Assembly: GCA_015062115.1 (NCBI GenBank) | Contig: SUVG01000001.1 | Coordinates: forward strand, 1 to 64,000 | Direction: 5' to 3' | DNA: 64,000 bases | DNA from: Elusimicrobium sp. | GTDB taxonomy: Bacteria; Elusimicrobiota; Elusimicrobia; Elusimicrobiales; Elusimicrobiaceae | Part shown: positions 31,235 to 40,340 of the stretch, in pieces | How positions within the stretch are numbered: the first letter of the stretch is position 1 | Layout: every line of letters starts with the position of its first letter | Translations under genes and position numbers: made by a program | Notes under the pieces: generated by a model | Told to the model about the DNA's origin: nothing | What the model saw: the letters and a program-made list of their open reading frames with translations, nothing else | Database searches by the model: none

Positions 31235-32818
31235 TTAGTCGATAGCTCCGCCTACTCCACCGACTACGGCACCGGTACCGGCACCGGCCGCCGTAGCAGC
31301 AAGTGCCGCCGATTTTGCAGCTGCCGCACCAGCGGCAGCGGCTTCCGCAGTTGCACCTGTCGCCGCACCTTTCGCAAAAATTGTTGTTTTTTCACCAAGA
31401 CCAAGAATCTTATCCATCTGCTTGATAATCCAATCAGAAACCTTTTTGATAAAAGATATTCCTACCCCGGCAGCCAAAATAGGCAATAAAATGGTAATCG
31501 CCGCAGGCCAACCCTTGAAACCATAATCGTCGAATTCCTTAAAGAATTTCATACACTTCACAAAACCAACTACGATTACGGCCAAGGCGGCAACAGCCAT
31601 AGCAGCAGCGGCAATCCAACCCCAAGGAGCAGGGAGTCTCTTTAAATACGGAATGGCAATCATAGCCGCAATGGCAATGGCCACCGCACCCCAGAACCAA
31701 CCTTTCAACTCATTTAATTTCTGTTGACGTTTTTCTTCATACGCATCGCGTGCATCGGCCCAGTCTTTAATACCACGCAGATTGGTTTCATATTCGTTAT
31801 TAACATCGGTAGAGCCTTGCCCTTGGCCGGTGGTCACATTTTCGCCGGTAATACGCATACCGCCGGAAATTTTGGTACTTGCCAAGAAAGCGCGCGCTCC
31901 TTCGTTCGCCGAGCGGTGTTTGTTAGCGGCCGCATCGGCAGAGCGTTTGCGAATAAACTTCAGTTCGTTTGCTTCTTTAGAGGTACGAGCATTGGCTACG
32001 GAAGCGTCCCAAGAGCCGGAGAACCCTTCCGTGTTACCGAAATTAGACTGCGAACGCATACGCATACCGTCGTGGATAGAAGCCATTTGGCCTTGAAATT
32101 GCTTCATCACATCAGCCGCCTGACCGGGAGTAACATTGGAAGCTTTGTCAGAGCCGGACTTGCCGCTATCCTGCACTACAAAAGAGGAATTAAACGAATT
32201 TCCGCCACCGTTACCACCCGTGGCCGCTCCTTTGCTCCAATTCTTTTGCGCAGAAGCCAAAGCAGGCGCCCCTGCGGGTGCCCCTTGCTGTGCTGGGGCT
32301 GCACCTGCCGCCGCCCCTTGAACACCTTGGGTAATGTTAGAAATGTTAGACATCATATCCCCCATCATGCCCATGGGGTTATTCTGCAGTTCGGCTTCGT
32401 TCCCGGCGTTGGCGTTCATACCCAACCCTTCCGATGCACCCATTTGATAGGCGCGAGGGTCACTGGGAGCGACAATATCCTCCGCCACCTCACCTTCCGG
32501 AGCGGTTTGGGTTAAACGATCCAAGCGGTTGATTTGCGCGGAAGAAATACGCATGGAAGACGCAACCTCTCCGCTACCATACCCATCCATAGAGTACCCG
32601 CCGGAGCCGTAAGAACCGGCACTGCCACCGGCAACATACACCACTTCGCCGGGGTCGTACTCACCCGCCGGATTAAACGAAGTGTTATCCGCGGGAGAGT
32701 CCAAAAACTGCAGGGCAGCAACCCCTGCCACACCGACAACCGTGGTCATCCCCACCGCTTTTAGTACGGTGGAGGTGGCCATTCCGGCCCGGCTGGTTAT
32801 CCACTTAAAGATATTCAT
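31235..32818 (-). CDS. Membrane protein with low-complexity region, paralogue of the gene at 29430
   Basis: 527 aa. N-terminal hydrophobic segment (about 15-42), Gly/Ser/Tyr-rich part, Gln/Ala-rich region (GAAAGAAPAQQGAPAG), the motif KRSADAAANKHRSANEGARA near 300, several C-terminal membrane helices (WFWGAVAIAIAAMIAIPYL; AAAAMAVAALAVIVVGFV; PAAITILLPILAAGVGISFI) and a final Ala/Gly-rich hydrophobic tail. It shares motif and layout with the 29430 protein. GGAGGG lies 5 bases before ATG. Function unknown; the helix-rich C-terminus could form or gate a membrane complex. Confidence 0.75.
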   Translation of the reverse strand: MNIFKWITSRAGMATSTVLKAVGMTTVVGVAGVAALQFLDSPADNTSFNPAGEYDPGEVVYVAGGSAGSYGSGGYSMDGYGSGEVASSMRISSAQINRLDRLTQTAPEGEVAEDIVAPSDPRAYQMGASEGLGMNANAGNEAELQNNPMGMMGDMMSNISNITQGVQGAAAGAAPAQQGAPAGAPALASAQKNWSKGAATGGNGGGNSFNSSFVVQDSGKSGSDKASNVTPGQAADVMKQFQGQMASIHDGMRMRSQSNFGNTEGFSGSWDASVANARTSKEANELKFIRKRSADAAANKHRSANEGARAFLASTKISGGMRITGENVTTGQGQGSTDVNNEYETNLRGIKDWADARDAYEEKRQQKLNELKGWFWGAVAIAIAAMIAIPYLKRLPAPWGWIAAAAMAVAALAVIVVGFVKCMKFFKEFDDYGFKGWPAAITILLPILAAGVGISFIKKVSDWIIKQMDKILGLGEKTTIFAKGAATGATAEAAAAGAAAAKSAALAATAAGAGTGAVVGGVGGAID

Positions 32819-32836
32819 AAATTCCCTCCTAAAAAA

Positions 32837-34432
32837 TTAAAGTTTAGCTCGATTCAAACAAGCCTGTCTTTGGTTATTATTGTAGACATAACATCCTCTA
32901 ACTGCTTCTTGATCATATTGATTGGTTTTATACTTTGGATCTAGCGAATTATAAAATTCATTTTTTCTTTCTTCCATCCATTGGTCTGTTTCAGGATCAG
33001 TAGAATTGTAACTACTGCGAAAGCCACCATATGAAGCACGTGCGGCGTCACCTGCTGCAAACATTTCCTGAGATTGTGGCAAATTCGTATTAGTCTTCAA
33101 GTGATCTCTATATCCAGAACGGAAGGCCTTTTGTTGCCTTCGCAAATCTCTTTGAGAAGGTTGCGCCGGTTGTTCCGAGGCCGGGGCTTCCGCTGAGGTA
33201 GTGGCCGGGGTAGCACCGCCATTATTGCCTCCTGCATCACCCGTTTGCACAGAAGGGGTGCTCGTACTTCCGGGATTAGAAGAAGTACCCATTTTCTTAT
33301 TAGTAAAAACTGTACCGACAGATTGACCGCCTGCCAAATCAGCTTCCCCAATCCCTAAATTACTAAGATAAGACTGTTGATCGGGCGTTAGTTTGCTCCA
33401 ATCCGTTGCGCCCCATAACTCGTCGGCGAATTGATTGGCTTGTTGTTTCATGGCAGAATTGGCAGCGATTGCACCTTTCGCGGCATCTATACCGGTGTTT
33501 ATTAAGTTACCAAGGGCGTTCATACCCAAGTTAATAAGACCACTTAAAAGTTGTTGCAACAAGGGATCCATGGCTTCTTCCTTAAACTCGTCTTTAGCAT
33601 CTTTAGCGGCATTAGCAGCATCTTTCACAGCATCAGCAATTCCTTTAAAATCGGAGGAAAAATCGCCGTTCGGGTCGATGGCTAACCCTTGTGCTTTGCT
33701 TAAATCAATGCCGTTATCCGTAAACGCTTCGCTCCCTTCAATATGCCCCCCCATAAGCGCGCGTTTGGCATTGGCGGCCTTGCCGTCCCGCAAGCCTGCG
33801 GCCGCACGGCTGGTTTGGGCAAATTGAGCCAAAGCACGGCGGGCATCTTTGTTTTTCAGTTGAGCCATGGGCGTTTCGGTACCTTTGTCTTGGCTTTTGA
33901 AGGTGGAAAAGTCCCCGCGAGGGGCACCCCAAGTGGCATTTACACCACCGCCGCCCGCACGGCCCATACTGGCCGAACCTAATTGACCGATTTCGGTAGG
34001 AGCCCCGCTCCCGCCGCCACGGCCGCTATAACCGCCACCCGAATAACCGCCGCGGGAATATCCCCCGTCAGAGGAATAACTTTCCTCACTTTGGCCGGAA
34101 GATTCCGTTTCTGCTTTGGCGGCATCTTCTTCCTGGCGGGCTTCTTTTTCCGCCGCGGAGTAGAGCAGGGTGGAGTTATTGTCCTTCATATCCGGGTATT
34201 TGGAAGCAAGCAGATATTCTTCCGCTTCGTCGTTCAAAAACGGCATTTGCGCCAAATCGTACCCGCGCGTGTTGAAATCTTCAAAAGAGGCTTCATCAGC
34301 TTTGCCCATAAAGGAAGCCAGCGTGATAAGCGCAATAAAACAAACCAACACAATGGCACCCCAGGTGTAGGCTTGCTTTTTATCCATTTTGTTCAGTTTT
34401 TGGAATACATTTCCCGGTTTCAATTTGAACAT
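32837..34432 (-). CDS. Membrane-anchored protein with Gly-rich region, unknown
   Basis: 531 aa. The start at 34432 (MFKLKPGNVFQKL) is chosen over an in-frame ATG at 34495 because GAGG lies upstream of it and the longer form has no support. One membrane helix (TWGAIVLVCFIALITLASFM, about 23-43) is followed by an acidic part, a Tyr/Gly-rich repeat region (GGYSRGGYSGGGYSGRGGG) and an Ala-rich helical segment. The C-terminus has two cysteines. It heads the operon ending at 29430 and has its own strong promoter. Not recognised; likely envelope or surface component. Confidence 0.78.
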   Translation of the reverse strand: MFKLKPGNVFQKLNKMDKKQAYTWGAIVLVCFIALITLASFMGKADEASFEDFNTRGYDLAQMPFLNDEAEEYLLASKYPDMKDNNSTLLYSAAEKEARQEEDAAKAETESSGQSEESYSSDGGYSRGGYSGGGYSGRGGGSGAPTEIGQLGSASMGRAGGGGVNATWGAPRGDFSTFKSQDKGTETPMAQLKNKDARRALAQFAQTSRAAAGLRDGKAANAKRALMGGHIEGSEAFTDNGIDLSKAQGLAIDPNGDFSSDFKGIADAVKDAANAAKDAKDEFKEEAMDPLLQQLLSGLINLGMNALGNLINTGIDAAKGAIAANSAMKQQANQFADELWGATDWSKLTPDQQSYLSNLGIGEADLAGGQSVGTVFTNKKMGTSSNPGSTSTPSVQTGDAGGNNGGATPATTSAEAPASEQPAQPSQRDLRRQQKAFRSGYRDHLKTNTNLPQSQEMFAAGDAARASYGGFRSSYNSTDPETDQWMEERKNEFYNSLDPKYKTNQYDQEAVRGCYVYNNNQRQACLNRAKL

Positions 34433-34522
34433 AAAAACCTCGTTTACATAATAATAAAAACTACCCTTGTTGACCGTACCCGGGGGGTACCTCAAACACA
34501 GAGTTTAGTTGCTTTCTATTTT

Positions 34523-34551
34523 AGTATAGGCAGAAAAAAGGATTTTGTCAA
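34523..34551 (-). promoter_or_regulatory. Promoter of the unknown surface-protein operon
   Basis: Minus strand TTGACA (34551-34546), 17-base spacer, TATACT (34528-34523). The roughly 84-base leader contains the small hairpin GTACCC-CCC-GGGTAC. Confidence 0.8.
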
Positions 34552-34570
34552 GGGAAAACAGAAAAAAGAT

Positions 34571-34600
34571 GAAAAAAGACCACCGCTGGGCGGTGGTCTT
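34571..34600 (-). terminator. Terminator at the end of the Tad locus
   Basis: Minus strand AAGACCACCG (34600-34591)/CGGTGGTCTT (34585-34576), followed by a T-run. Confidence 0.9.
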
Positions 34601-34613
34601 ATAAAGAGCCTTT

Positions 34614-35171
34614 TTATTTGCCTTCGGGGCGTTGATAAGGTGCCGGGCGCTCGTTTTTACCTATATAGCGGGTCAGTGTAATTTCTTCCCCCGACTCGCA
34701 CAAGAAATTGTACCCTTTCAAGCATTTTTCATCGCGTTCGCAAACGCGGTCTTTATTATAATTACACAAAAAACGAATACGTGGCGCCTTTGTGCGGGCC
34801 GTAAGCACCATTTTCGTCCAGGTACCGGAGCGGTTAATATCCAGCTTAATTTCGCGCAAACTTAAAAATTTGCGCATACCTTCGTTATTAAAACCCAAAT
34901 AATCTTCCACTTTTTTCTTGATGTCTTTTTCCAAAAAACGCCTGTCCCAGGTATCGGCGTAATAGTCGGTTTCGTGCGATTGCAATTGAAAACGACGCGC
35001 CGCATAGAACATGGCTACTTCCAATTTTTGATCCAACACCAAAAGCCCGAAAATTTTGATAATAAACAAAATGAAAATAAGAAAAACCGGAAACAAGAGC
35101 ACCACTTCGGTAGTGGCTTGCCCTTTGCAACAACGGATAAAAGAAAAAAAGTTTGCTATTTTGTTCATCAT
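34614..35171 (-). CDS. TadE/TadF-like minor pseudopilin
   Basis: 185 aa. A class III-like signal, CKGQATTEVVLLFPVFLIFI, has Gly before the cut, Glu at +5 and a long hydrophobic helix, as in TadE-family pseudopilins. The rest is a periplasmic domain with Arg/Lys-rich and cysteine-bearing parts (FLCNYNKDRVCERDEKC). It overlaps the upstream TadG-like gene by 4 bases. It should be cut by the TadV peptidase and help start or anchor Flp pili. Two adjacent ATG codons are possible starts. Confidence 0.82.
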   Translation of the reverse strand: MMNKIANFFSFIRCCKGQATTEVVLLFPVFLIFILFIIKIFGLLVLDQKLEVAMFYAARRFQLQSHETDYYADTWDRRFLEKDIKKKVEDYLGFNNEGMRKFLSLREIKLDINRSGTWTKMVLTARTKAPRIRFLCNYNKDRVCERDEKCLKGYNFLCESGEEITLTRYIGKNERPAPYQRPEGK

Positions 35172-36304
35172 GGATTTAAGGTTACGCTGTATTTAGGCAA
35201 CGGATTAGGCCACACGCAGTTATTATTGTTGCGTGGGCAGGATAAAACAACCTCGTTACGGACATACGGCTTATATTTTTGTTCCAAATTAATATTAAAG
35301 TGGTTAGCCGGCAATTTATAATTTTGCTTCAGCATAATCCCGCGCGAAAGCGTGCGGAGTTTTGTGCGGGAAGACGGCGCAACATAAGCAAATTGGAAAA
35401 GCGGTTTTCCATTCCAGTCTTTGGATTCCAAAGGTAAAGAAAGCGCACCACCGTGCGCGCTGTTCGGACCGTTAGAGTCGGAAATATACACCATTATCTT
35501 GTTGAGTTCCACGGGAACCGTTTGTAAATTGATAAATTGTCTTATTTTAGAAGCACTTTGGCGTGCGCAATCAGCCCGTTTACAGTTACGCACATTTAGG
35601 TAGTACGCTTCGCGGTACATAATGGCGTTCTTACTGACTTGTTCAAACGAATAACGCTGTGCCCCGTAAATATCTCCTACCGTCAAGTAAGTTTGTAAGT
35701 AGTCTGCAATAGCCCCTGTAGCAAATTCCCCCAGGTGAGTAAAATAATAGTTTTTTACCAACTCTTCGCTGATAATCGGCAAAGGGTCGTCCCCGGAGAT
35801 ATTTATGTTAGGTTGCTCTTTTTGCCAATCTTTGCGGCTGGCATTTGCGTTTAGCATCGGGCCTTCATAATACTGAACGCCCCAATCGTTTGACTCCGGC
35901 GCGGGCGGAGGGTTTAGTCCGCTTTCATAATCCGGGCCGATAGCGGGCACACCGCCCCCCTTATAAAAAATATCAAACACCGATATTTGCGGAGGCATAC
36001 CGTTTTCTATAGCTGTGTTTGTTGCAGTTATTTTTCTGTTCTCATAGAACTTCATTACGCGGTACGGGAGCGGCCCGTTGGTCATTGCCACGGCGTTCAA
36101 ATAGGTGCTGGCGGCTGACATTTGGGAGTAGGCCGCATTATCAAGCGCAAACTGTTCACGAATTTTGGTAACGGATACTTTTACCATTTCGAACAACAAA
36201 TAAATAACCAAAATAAAAATGGGCGCCAACAAAACCGAAGGCAACAAAATTTGCGCCTTGCGGTCTTTCAGTTTCCATACGGTTTTGGCTATAAAGTTGT
36301 TCAT
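35168..36304 (-). CDS. TadG-like pilus-associated protein
   Basis: 378 aa. The N-terminus has a basic segment then a membrane helix (ILLPSVLLAPIFILVIYLLF) and a periplasmic domain, the layout of TadG/TadE-type proteins. Unlike true TadE, the conserved Glu at +5 is missing (RKAQILLP), so it may be anchored without cleavage. The start at 36304 is chosen because it lies 1 base after the stop of the small Flp-like gene (TGATATG), giving translational coupling; an in-frame ATG at 36331 would overlap that gene. No recognised enzyme motif. Confidence 0.7.
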   Translation of the reverse strand: MNNFIAKTVWKLKDRKAQILLPSVLLAPIFILVIYLLFEMVKVSVTKIREQFALDNAAYSQMSAASTYLNAVAMTNGPLPYRVMKFYENRKITATNTAIENGMPPQISVFDIFYKGGGVPAIGPDYESGLNPPPAPESNDWGVQYYEGPMLNANASRKDWQKEQPNINISGDDPLPIISEELVKNYYFTHLGEFATGAIADYLQTYLTVGDIYGAQRYSFEQVSKNAIMYREAYYLNVRNCKRADCARQSASKIRQFINLQTVPVELNKIMVYISDSNGPNSAHGGALSLPLESKDWNGKPLFQFAYVAPSSRTKLRTLSRGIMLKQNYKLPANHFNINLEQKYKPYVRNEVVLSCPRNNNNCVWPNPLPKYSVTLNP

Positions 36305-36305
36305 A

Positions 36306-36482
36306 TCACTGAGTAAGCAACATTCCGACAAAAGTAAAGAAGAAACGCACGATATGCGTGTGAAACGCCGTTAAAAAGGCCGACAAAATAACCACAATAG
36401 TGGCAAGCATCAACACATATTCGATGGTCGCCTGCCCCCGTTGCGCGCGCAAGAAACGCATTGCCAGCCTTTTTAAGCGCAT
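36306..36482 (-). CDS. Flp-type pilin, small
   Basis: 58 aa. MRLKRLAMRFLRAQRGQATI continues EYVLMLATIVVILSAF, giving the Flp prepilin signature: G|QATIEY with Glu+5-Tyr+6 and a hydrophobic helix. It starts 4 bases after the stop of the response-regulator gene, with GGAGA as ribosome site, and ends 1 base before the TadG-like ATG, so it is tightly coupled with both. Compared with the main Flp gene (51092), it lacks the long N-terminal leader and has a basic, Phe-rich tail. Probably a minor pilin. Confidence 0.85.
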   Translation of the reverse strand: MRLKRLAMRFLRAQRGQATIEYVLMLATIVVILSAFLTAFHTHIVRFFFTFVGMLLTQ

Positions 36483-36486
36483 AAAG

Positions 36487-37176
36487 TTATTCTCCGTCTT
36501 CGTCCGGGATAACGGTTCCTTCCGAAGAGATAAGCCCTTTTTCGATGGCTTTTACAACCGCTTCCGTGCGGCTGCTTACACCCAGTTTATGGAAGGCACT
36601 GTTCAAGTGATTTTTAATGGTTTTTACGCTGCAATTCAGTTCTTTGGCCAGTTCTTTATTGCTAAGCCCTTTACCCAAATAATCCATCACTTTGATTTCC
36701 GTTTTGGTAAGGGTAGCTTGAGAAGGCATACCGCCATCGCCCATTTTGCGCAAACCATGCAACAATTTACCCATCAGTTGTTGCGGAATCATGAGGCCTT
36801 CCGTAGTAAAAGTTTTAATGGAGTTAACCAGTTCCGCCGCCGGTAACATTTTGGACAAATAACCGTTAGCCCCGGCTTGGATAGCATCAAGAACATGGGC
36901 TTCGTCTTCGAAACTGGAAAGCATCAGCACATTTACTTCCGGGCAAGACTGACGAATCTGCCGGGTGGCGTTAATACCGTCTATTTTCGGCAATTTAATA
37001 TCCATCAACACCACATCGGGTTTCAACTTTTTGGCTTTGGCAACGGCTTCCAAGCCATCGGCGGCTTCGCCCACGACTTCCACCCATTTTTCGCCGTTTA
37101 AGATATCGCGGATACCTTCTCTAAACAGGGTTTGGTCATCGGCAATAAGTACTGTTACTTTTTTCTTTTTATTCAT
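36487..37176 (-). CDS. NarL/LuxR-type response regulator
   Basis: 229 aa. The receiver domain (about 7-125) has ADDQTLF with the acidic pocket, the phospho-acceptor Asp in VVLMDIKLP (about 58) and the later conserved Ser and Lys in VLMLSSF and GYLSKMLP. The output domain (about 150-215) is a LuxR-type helix-turn-helix, LTKTEIKVMDYLGKGLSNKE. It is followed 4 bases later by a Flp-type pilin gene and preceded by two sensor kinases, so it probably controls the Tad locus. Confidence 0.92.
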   Translation of the reverse strand: MNKKKKVTVLIADDQTLFREGIRDILNGEKWVEVVGEAADGLEAVAKAKKLKPDVVLMDIKLPKIDGINATRQIRQSCPEVNVLMLSSFEDEAHVLDAIQAGANGYLSKMLPAAELVNSIKTFTTEGLMIPQQLMGKLLHGLRKMGDGGMPSQATLTKTEIKVMDYLGKGLSNKELAKELNCSVKTIKNHLNSAFHKLGVSSRTEAVVKAIEKGLISSEGTVIPDEDGE

Positions 37177-37204
37177 GGCAATACTCCCCTAGCGTTGTTA
37201 AATG

Positions 37205-38326
37205 TTAAGAATTGGCAACGGGCAATGTGAAATTGAACGAGGCGCCTTTTCCAAGGCCGTCGCTCTGTGCCCAAATCCGCCCGCCGTGATTGATAATAAT
37301 ATCTTTGGCAATGGACAACCCAAGCCCCAAGCGCCCCACGCGATCCATCGCGCCTACCTGCGTAAAGCTGGTAAACAATTGGGGTGCTTGCTCGGGGTCG
37401 ATACCGTCACCGGAATCCACTACCGACACTTTAGCATTTTTCTCATCTATTTTGCTAACAACAATTTCAATCGTTCCGTTATCGGGTGTGTGGCGCACGG
37501 CGTTTTCCAAAATATTGGAAATTACCTGCCGGATACGCTTTTCATCCGCCACCACCGGCAAAGCCCCGCAACTTTCAAAGGTTACGCGGATATTGCGCTT
37601 GGCGGCTTTGGCACGGAAAATTTCCGCAGTTTTCTTCAAACTTTCGGTTAATTCAAAACGGACTTTTTCAATACGAAGTTTTCCTTTTTCGATAGCAGCC
37701 CAATCTACCAAATCTTTAATCAAATGCTCAATTTGACTGACGGACTCGTCCATAAACATCATTTTCTTTTTCTGGTCGTCGTCCGGCGTGAGTTTCTTTT
37801 TAAGCATATCAAAACTCATTTTAAGCGTCATAAGCGAATTGGACAAGTCATGCGAAACAATAGAGAAGAATTTGGATTTCATGTTATTTAAGCGGTCCAA
37901 ATCTTCGTTGCGCGTTTTTAACTGGGCAACCAACTCTTTGTTGTCCTGTTCCAGGAAATACTTGTCCAACGCACGGTTAATGGTGCGTTTTAAGTAATCA
38001 AAATCTACCGGCTTAATCAAGAAATCATACACAGATTCCTGCATAGCTTCCATAATAGCGTTTAAGGAAGCATAGGCCGTAATCATGATAATTTGCGTAT
38101 CTTGGTTAAAGGAACGAATTTTGCGAATCAGTTCCAAGCCCGTTTCGTCCGGCAAGTTATAATCCATCAGGATAATGCTGAAAAATTCGCTGGCGCAAAT
38201 TTCCAAACATTCCGCGGCAGACCCGGCCTGATATACCCGGTAGCCTTCGATTTCCAACAAATCTACCAAAGTTTCTCGCAGGTTGTTATCGTCGTCAACC
38301 ACTAAAATTTTAACTTGCTTCTCCAT
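37205..38326 (-). CDS. Hybrid response regulator-histidine kinase (REC-HisKA-HATPase)
   Basis: 373 aa, cytosolic. The N-terminal receiver (about 5-120) has VVDDDNN and the acceptor Asp in IILMDYNLP (about 54). The middle is a dimerisation domain with the phospho-His in SIVSHDLSNSL (about 160), and the C-terminal ATPase has NILENAVRHTPDNG (N box), VVDSGDGIDPE (G1) and GLGLSIAKDII (G2). Receivers fused in front of a kinase usually let one kinase feed another. Its start overlaps the end of the upstream sensor kinase gene by 17 bases, so the two act together. Confidence 0.92.
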   Translation of the reverse strand: MEKQVKILVVDDDNNLRETLVDLLEIEGYRVYQAGSAAECLEICASEFFSIILMDYNLPDETGLELIRKIRSFNQDTQIIMITAYASLNAIMEAMQESVYDFLIKPVDFDYLKRTINRALDKYFLEQDNKELVAQLKTRNEDLDRLNNMKSKFFSIVSHDLSNSLMTLKMSFDMLKKKLTPDDDQKKKMMFMDESVSQIEHLIKDLVDWAAIEKGKLRIEKVRFELTESLKKTAEIFRAKAAKRNIRVTFESCGALPVVADEKRIRQVISNILENAVRHTPDNGTIEIVVSKIDEKNAKVSVVDSGDGIDPEQAPQLFTSFTQVGAMDRVGRLGLGLSIAKDIIINHGGRIWAQSDGLGKGASFNFTLPVANS

Positions 38327-40205
38327 AGTTCGTGTCTCCGGTTTTCTTATAAATTTTTAGATAAATTTGAAAGCAGGTACCTTTTCCGAGTTCGCTTTTA
38401 ATAAACAGTTTTCCTTTGTGGCGGGCAATGGCTTTCCCCACAACCGCCAAGCCCAACCCCGTACCGCGGGCCTTGGTGGTAAAGAACGGGGCGAACATTT
38501 TGCGGCGGACTTCTTCACTAAGCCCCGGGCCGGTATCCTGCACAAAAATGCAGACGGCTCTGCGTCCCACACGGGTTCCTACCGTTAAGGTTCCGCCGTT
38601 GGCCATCGCTTCCACGGCATTGGAAATTACATTTCTTAAAGCCTGTTTGATTTCTTCGGCATCGATTTTAATGCGCACCGTTTCCGATTCCAAATCCATT
38701 TTCAGGGTAATTTGACGGGAAATAGGATAGGAATTTAAGATATCACGCAAATAACTGTTTACATCAATCGTGGACAAAATAAGTTCGCGCGAACGGGCAT
38801 AACCCAATACTTCGCTGATAATGCTGTTAGCCTGTTTAATCTCGGCTTCGATAATACCGAATTGCTTGGCCAATTTCGGATCCGGCGAAGTAACCAGCAT
38901 TTTAATTAAGCGTGTAGCATTACTGATTACCGCCAACGGATTGCGAATTTCGTGGCTGATAATAGAGGCCATTTGCCCGATAGCCGCCAGCCGTTCGGCC
39001 TTTACCAGTTCCCCGGTGGCTTGCTTTAATTCGCGGGTGCGTTCTTCCACTCTTTTTTCCAAGCGTTGATTGACTTGCGCCAGTTGGCGTTGGGCCGACA
39101 GTACTTCCTGGCGACGCACATGCAAAGCCTCTACCGTTTCCAAAAACACGGTGGCCAAATCCCCGATTTCGTTGTTGGGAATTTCTAAATCGTTTTTCGT
39201 AAACACCACATCGGCATTTTCTCTTAAGGCCAAAGCGGCGCGGCGCAAGCGTTCCAAGGGGCGCGTAATGGGCACGATTACCCAATAACTTACCCCCACT
39301 ACAAAAGCCGCCATACCGATAATAATAAACAACAAATCCCACAAAGAGTGTAACGTGCTTTCCACAAAAAGTTTAGTTGCCAAATTAGCCGGCTGATCCA
39401 CATACACGCGCCAACCGGGCATAGGCAAATTAGCGGTAGCAACCAAAATTTTTTCGCCGTTCTGCAGGGTGACTTCTCCGCTTAAACGGTCGCCTAATTG
39501 TTCATTTACAGCCTTTACTTTAGCGGAAAGTTCCGGTTGTTCGGAAAGGGCTAACCCGCCGGGAGCCCCGTTATAGGAAATCACTTCTCCGGTAGAAGAA
39601 GACACCACTGCGTTCATATCAAGCGGATAAGCACGGGAAAGAGATTTCCCCATTTCCGCCAAATCCATTTCCACCACCAAAACGCCTTCGATACGGGTAT
39701 CTCCCAAATGTTGGCGCACCGGGAAAGCCATTAACGCAAACAGCCCCTTTTTCATGCGGTATACACGCCCCACATAATCTTTCCCTTGGAGGTAGCAGGT
39801 TTTCAAAATAGCGGGAAGATTTTCTTGATAAGTAGCTTTGCTGTCTGCCGGGGAGCCGGACGAAAAAAGTTCTTCCCCCTGCGGGTTCAAAACGGATAAA
39901 TAAAAAATGGAAGAATTACGCGCACGGAGATAATCTAAATCGGTTTTATTCAAAAATTGGTGGCCGCCCAAATCGGTATGTAAATCGGTAAAAACAGAAA
40001 ACAACTGGGCCATGCGGGTAATGTGTTGCTGGGCTACGGCAGACAAACGGCCGGCAACGCTCTGTTCGCGTTGCAGGATTTCGTTTTGCAAAATGCGGCT
40101 ATTGGCACTCATCACATGATAGCCGACGATAAGCACCGGCACAATAGAAATGAGGCTCAACACGAAAACCGCTTTGAAAAATAAACCGCTGAATTTCTTT
40201 TTCAT
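38310..40205 (-). CDS. Membrane sensor histidine kinase with extracellular Cache-like domain
   Basis: 631 aa. Membrane helix about 8-30, an extracytoplasmic sensing domain of roughly 270 residues (dCache-like: IFYLSVLNPQGEELFSSG), second helix (about 275-300), HAMP (ITRPLERLRRAALALREN), a coiled coil, HisKA with SHEIRNPLAVIS, and an ATPase with NVISNAVEAM, VQDTGPGL and GTGLGLAVV. The ligand is unknown. The start at 40205 gives a normal signal anchor; an in-frame ATG at 40238 is also possible, and neither has a clear ribosome site. A terminator lies before it. Confidence 0.9.
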   Translation of the reverse strand: MKKKFSGLFFKAVFVLSLISIVPVLIVGYHVMSANSRILQNEILQREQSVAGRLSAVAQQHITRMAQLFSVFTDLHTDLGGHQFLNKTDLDYLRARNSSIFYLSVLNPQGEELFSSGSPADSKATYQENLPAILKTCYLQGKDYVGRVYRMKKGLFALMAFPVRQHLGDTRIEGVLVVEMDLAEMGKSLSRAYPLDMNAVVSSSTGEVISYNGAPGGLALSEQPELSAKVKAVNEQLGDRLSGEVTLQNGEKILVATANLPMPGWRVYVDQPANLATKLFVESTLHSLWDLLFIIIGMAAFVVGVSYWVIVPITRPLERLRRAALALRENADVVFTKNDLEIPNNEIGDLATVFLETVEALHVRRQEVLSAQRQLAQVNQRLEKRVEERTRELKQATGELVKAERLAAIGQMASIISHEIRNPLAVISNATRLIKMLVTSPDPKLAKQFGIIEAEIKQANSIISEVLGYARSRELILSTIDVNSYLRDILNSYPISRQITLKMDLESETVRIKIDAEEIKQALRNVISNAVEAMANGGTLTVGTRVGRRAVCIFVQDTGPGLSEEVRRKMFAPFFTTKARGTGLGLAVVGKAIARHKGKLFIKSELGKGTCFQIYLKIYKKTGDTNYGEAS

Positions 40206-40287
40206 ATTTTGCAAATGCCCTCTTAAAGAAGGGGCCATTTCAAAGTTTTTTTGATTTCAAAACTCCGCCGGAAAGCGAAATTTTGAA

Positions 40288-40319
40288 AATGGGGGCCGGG
40301 ATACCTTCCCAGCCCCCGA
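40288..40319 (-). terminator. Terminator after the thioredoxin-like gene, splitting the Tad locus
   Basis: Minus strand GGGGGCTGGG and CCCGGCCCCC form a hairpin with a 7-base loop, followed by an A/T-rich stretch. It separates the pilus-assembly genes from the regulatory part. Confidence 0.7.
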
Positions 40320-40340
40320 AAATATCAATCTGCCGGAAGG

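Noticed and set aside
31724-32515. Long plus-strand frame (263 codons) opposite the 31235 gene
   Set aside because: It mirrors the codon pattern of a Gly/Ser/Ala-rich gene on the other strand, has no ribosome site and reads as Arg/His-rich low complexity.
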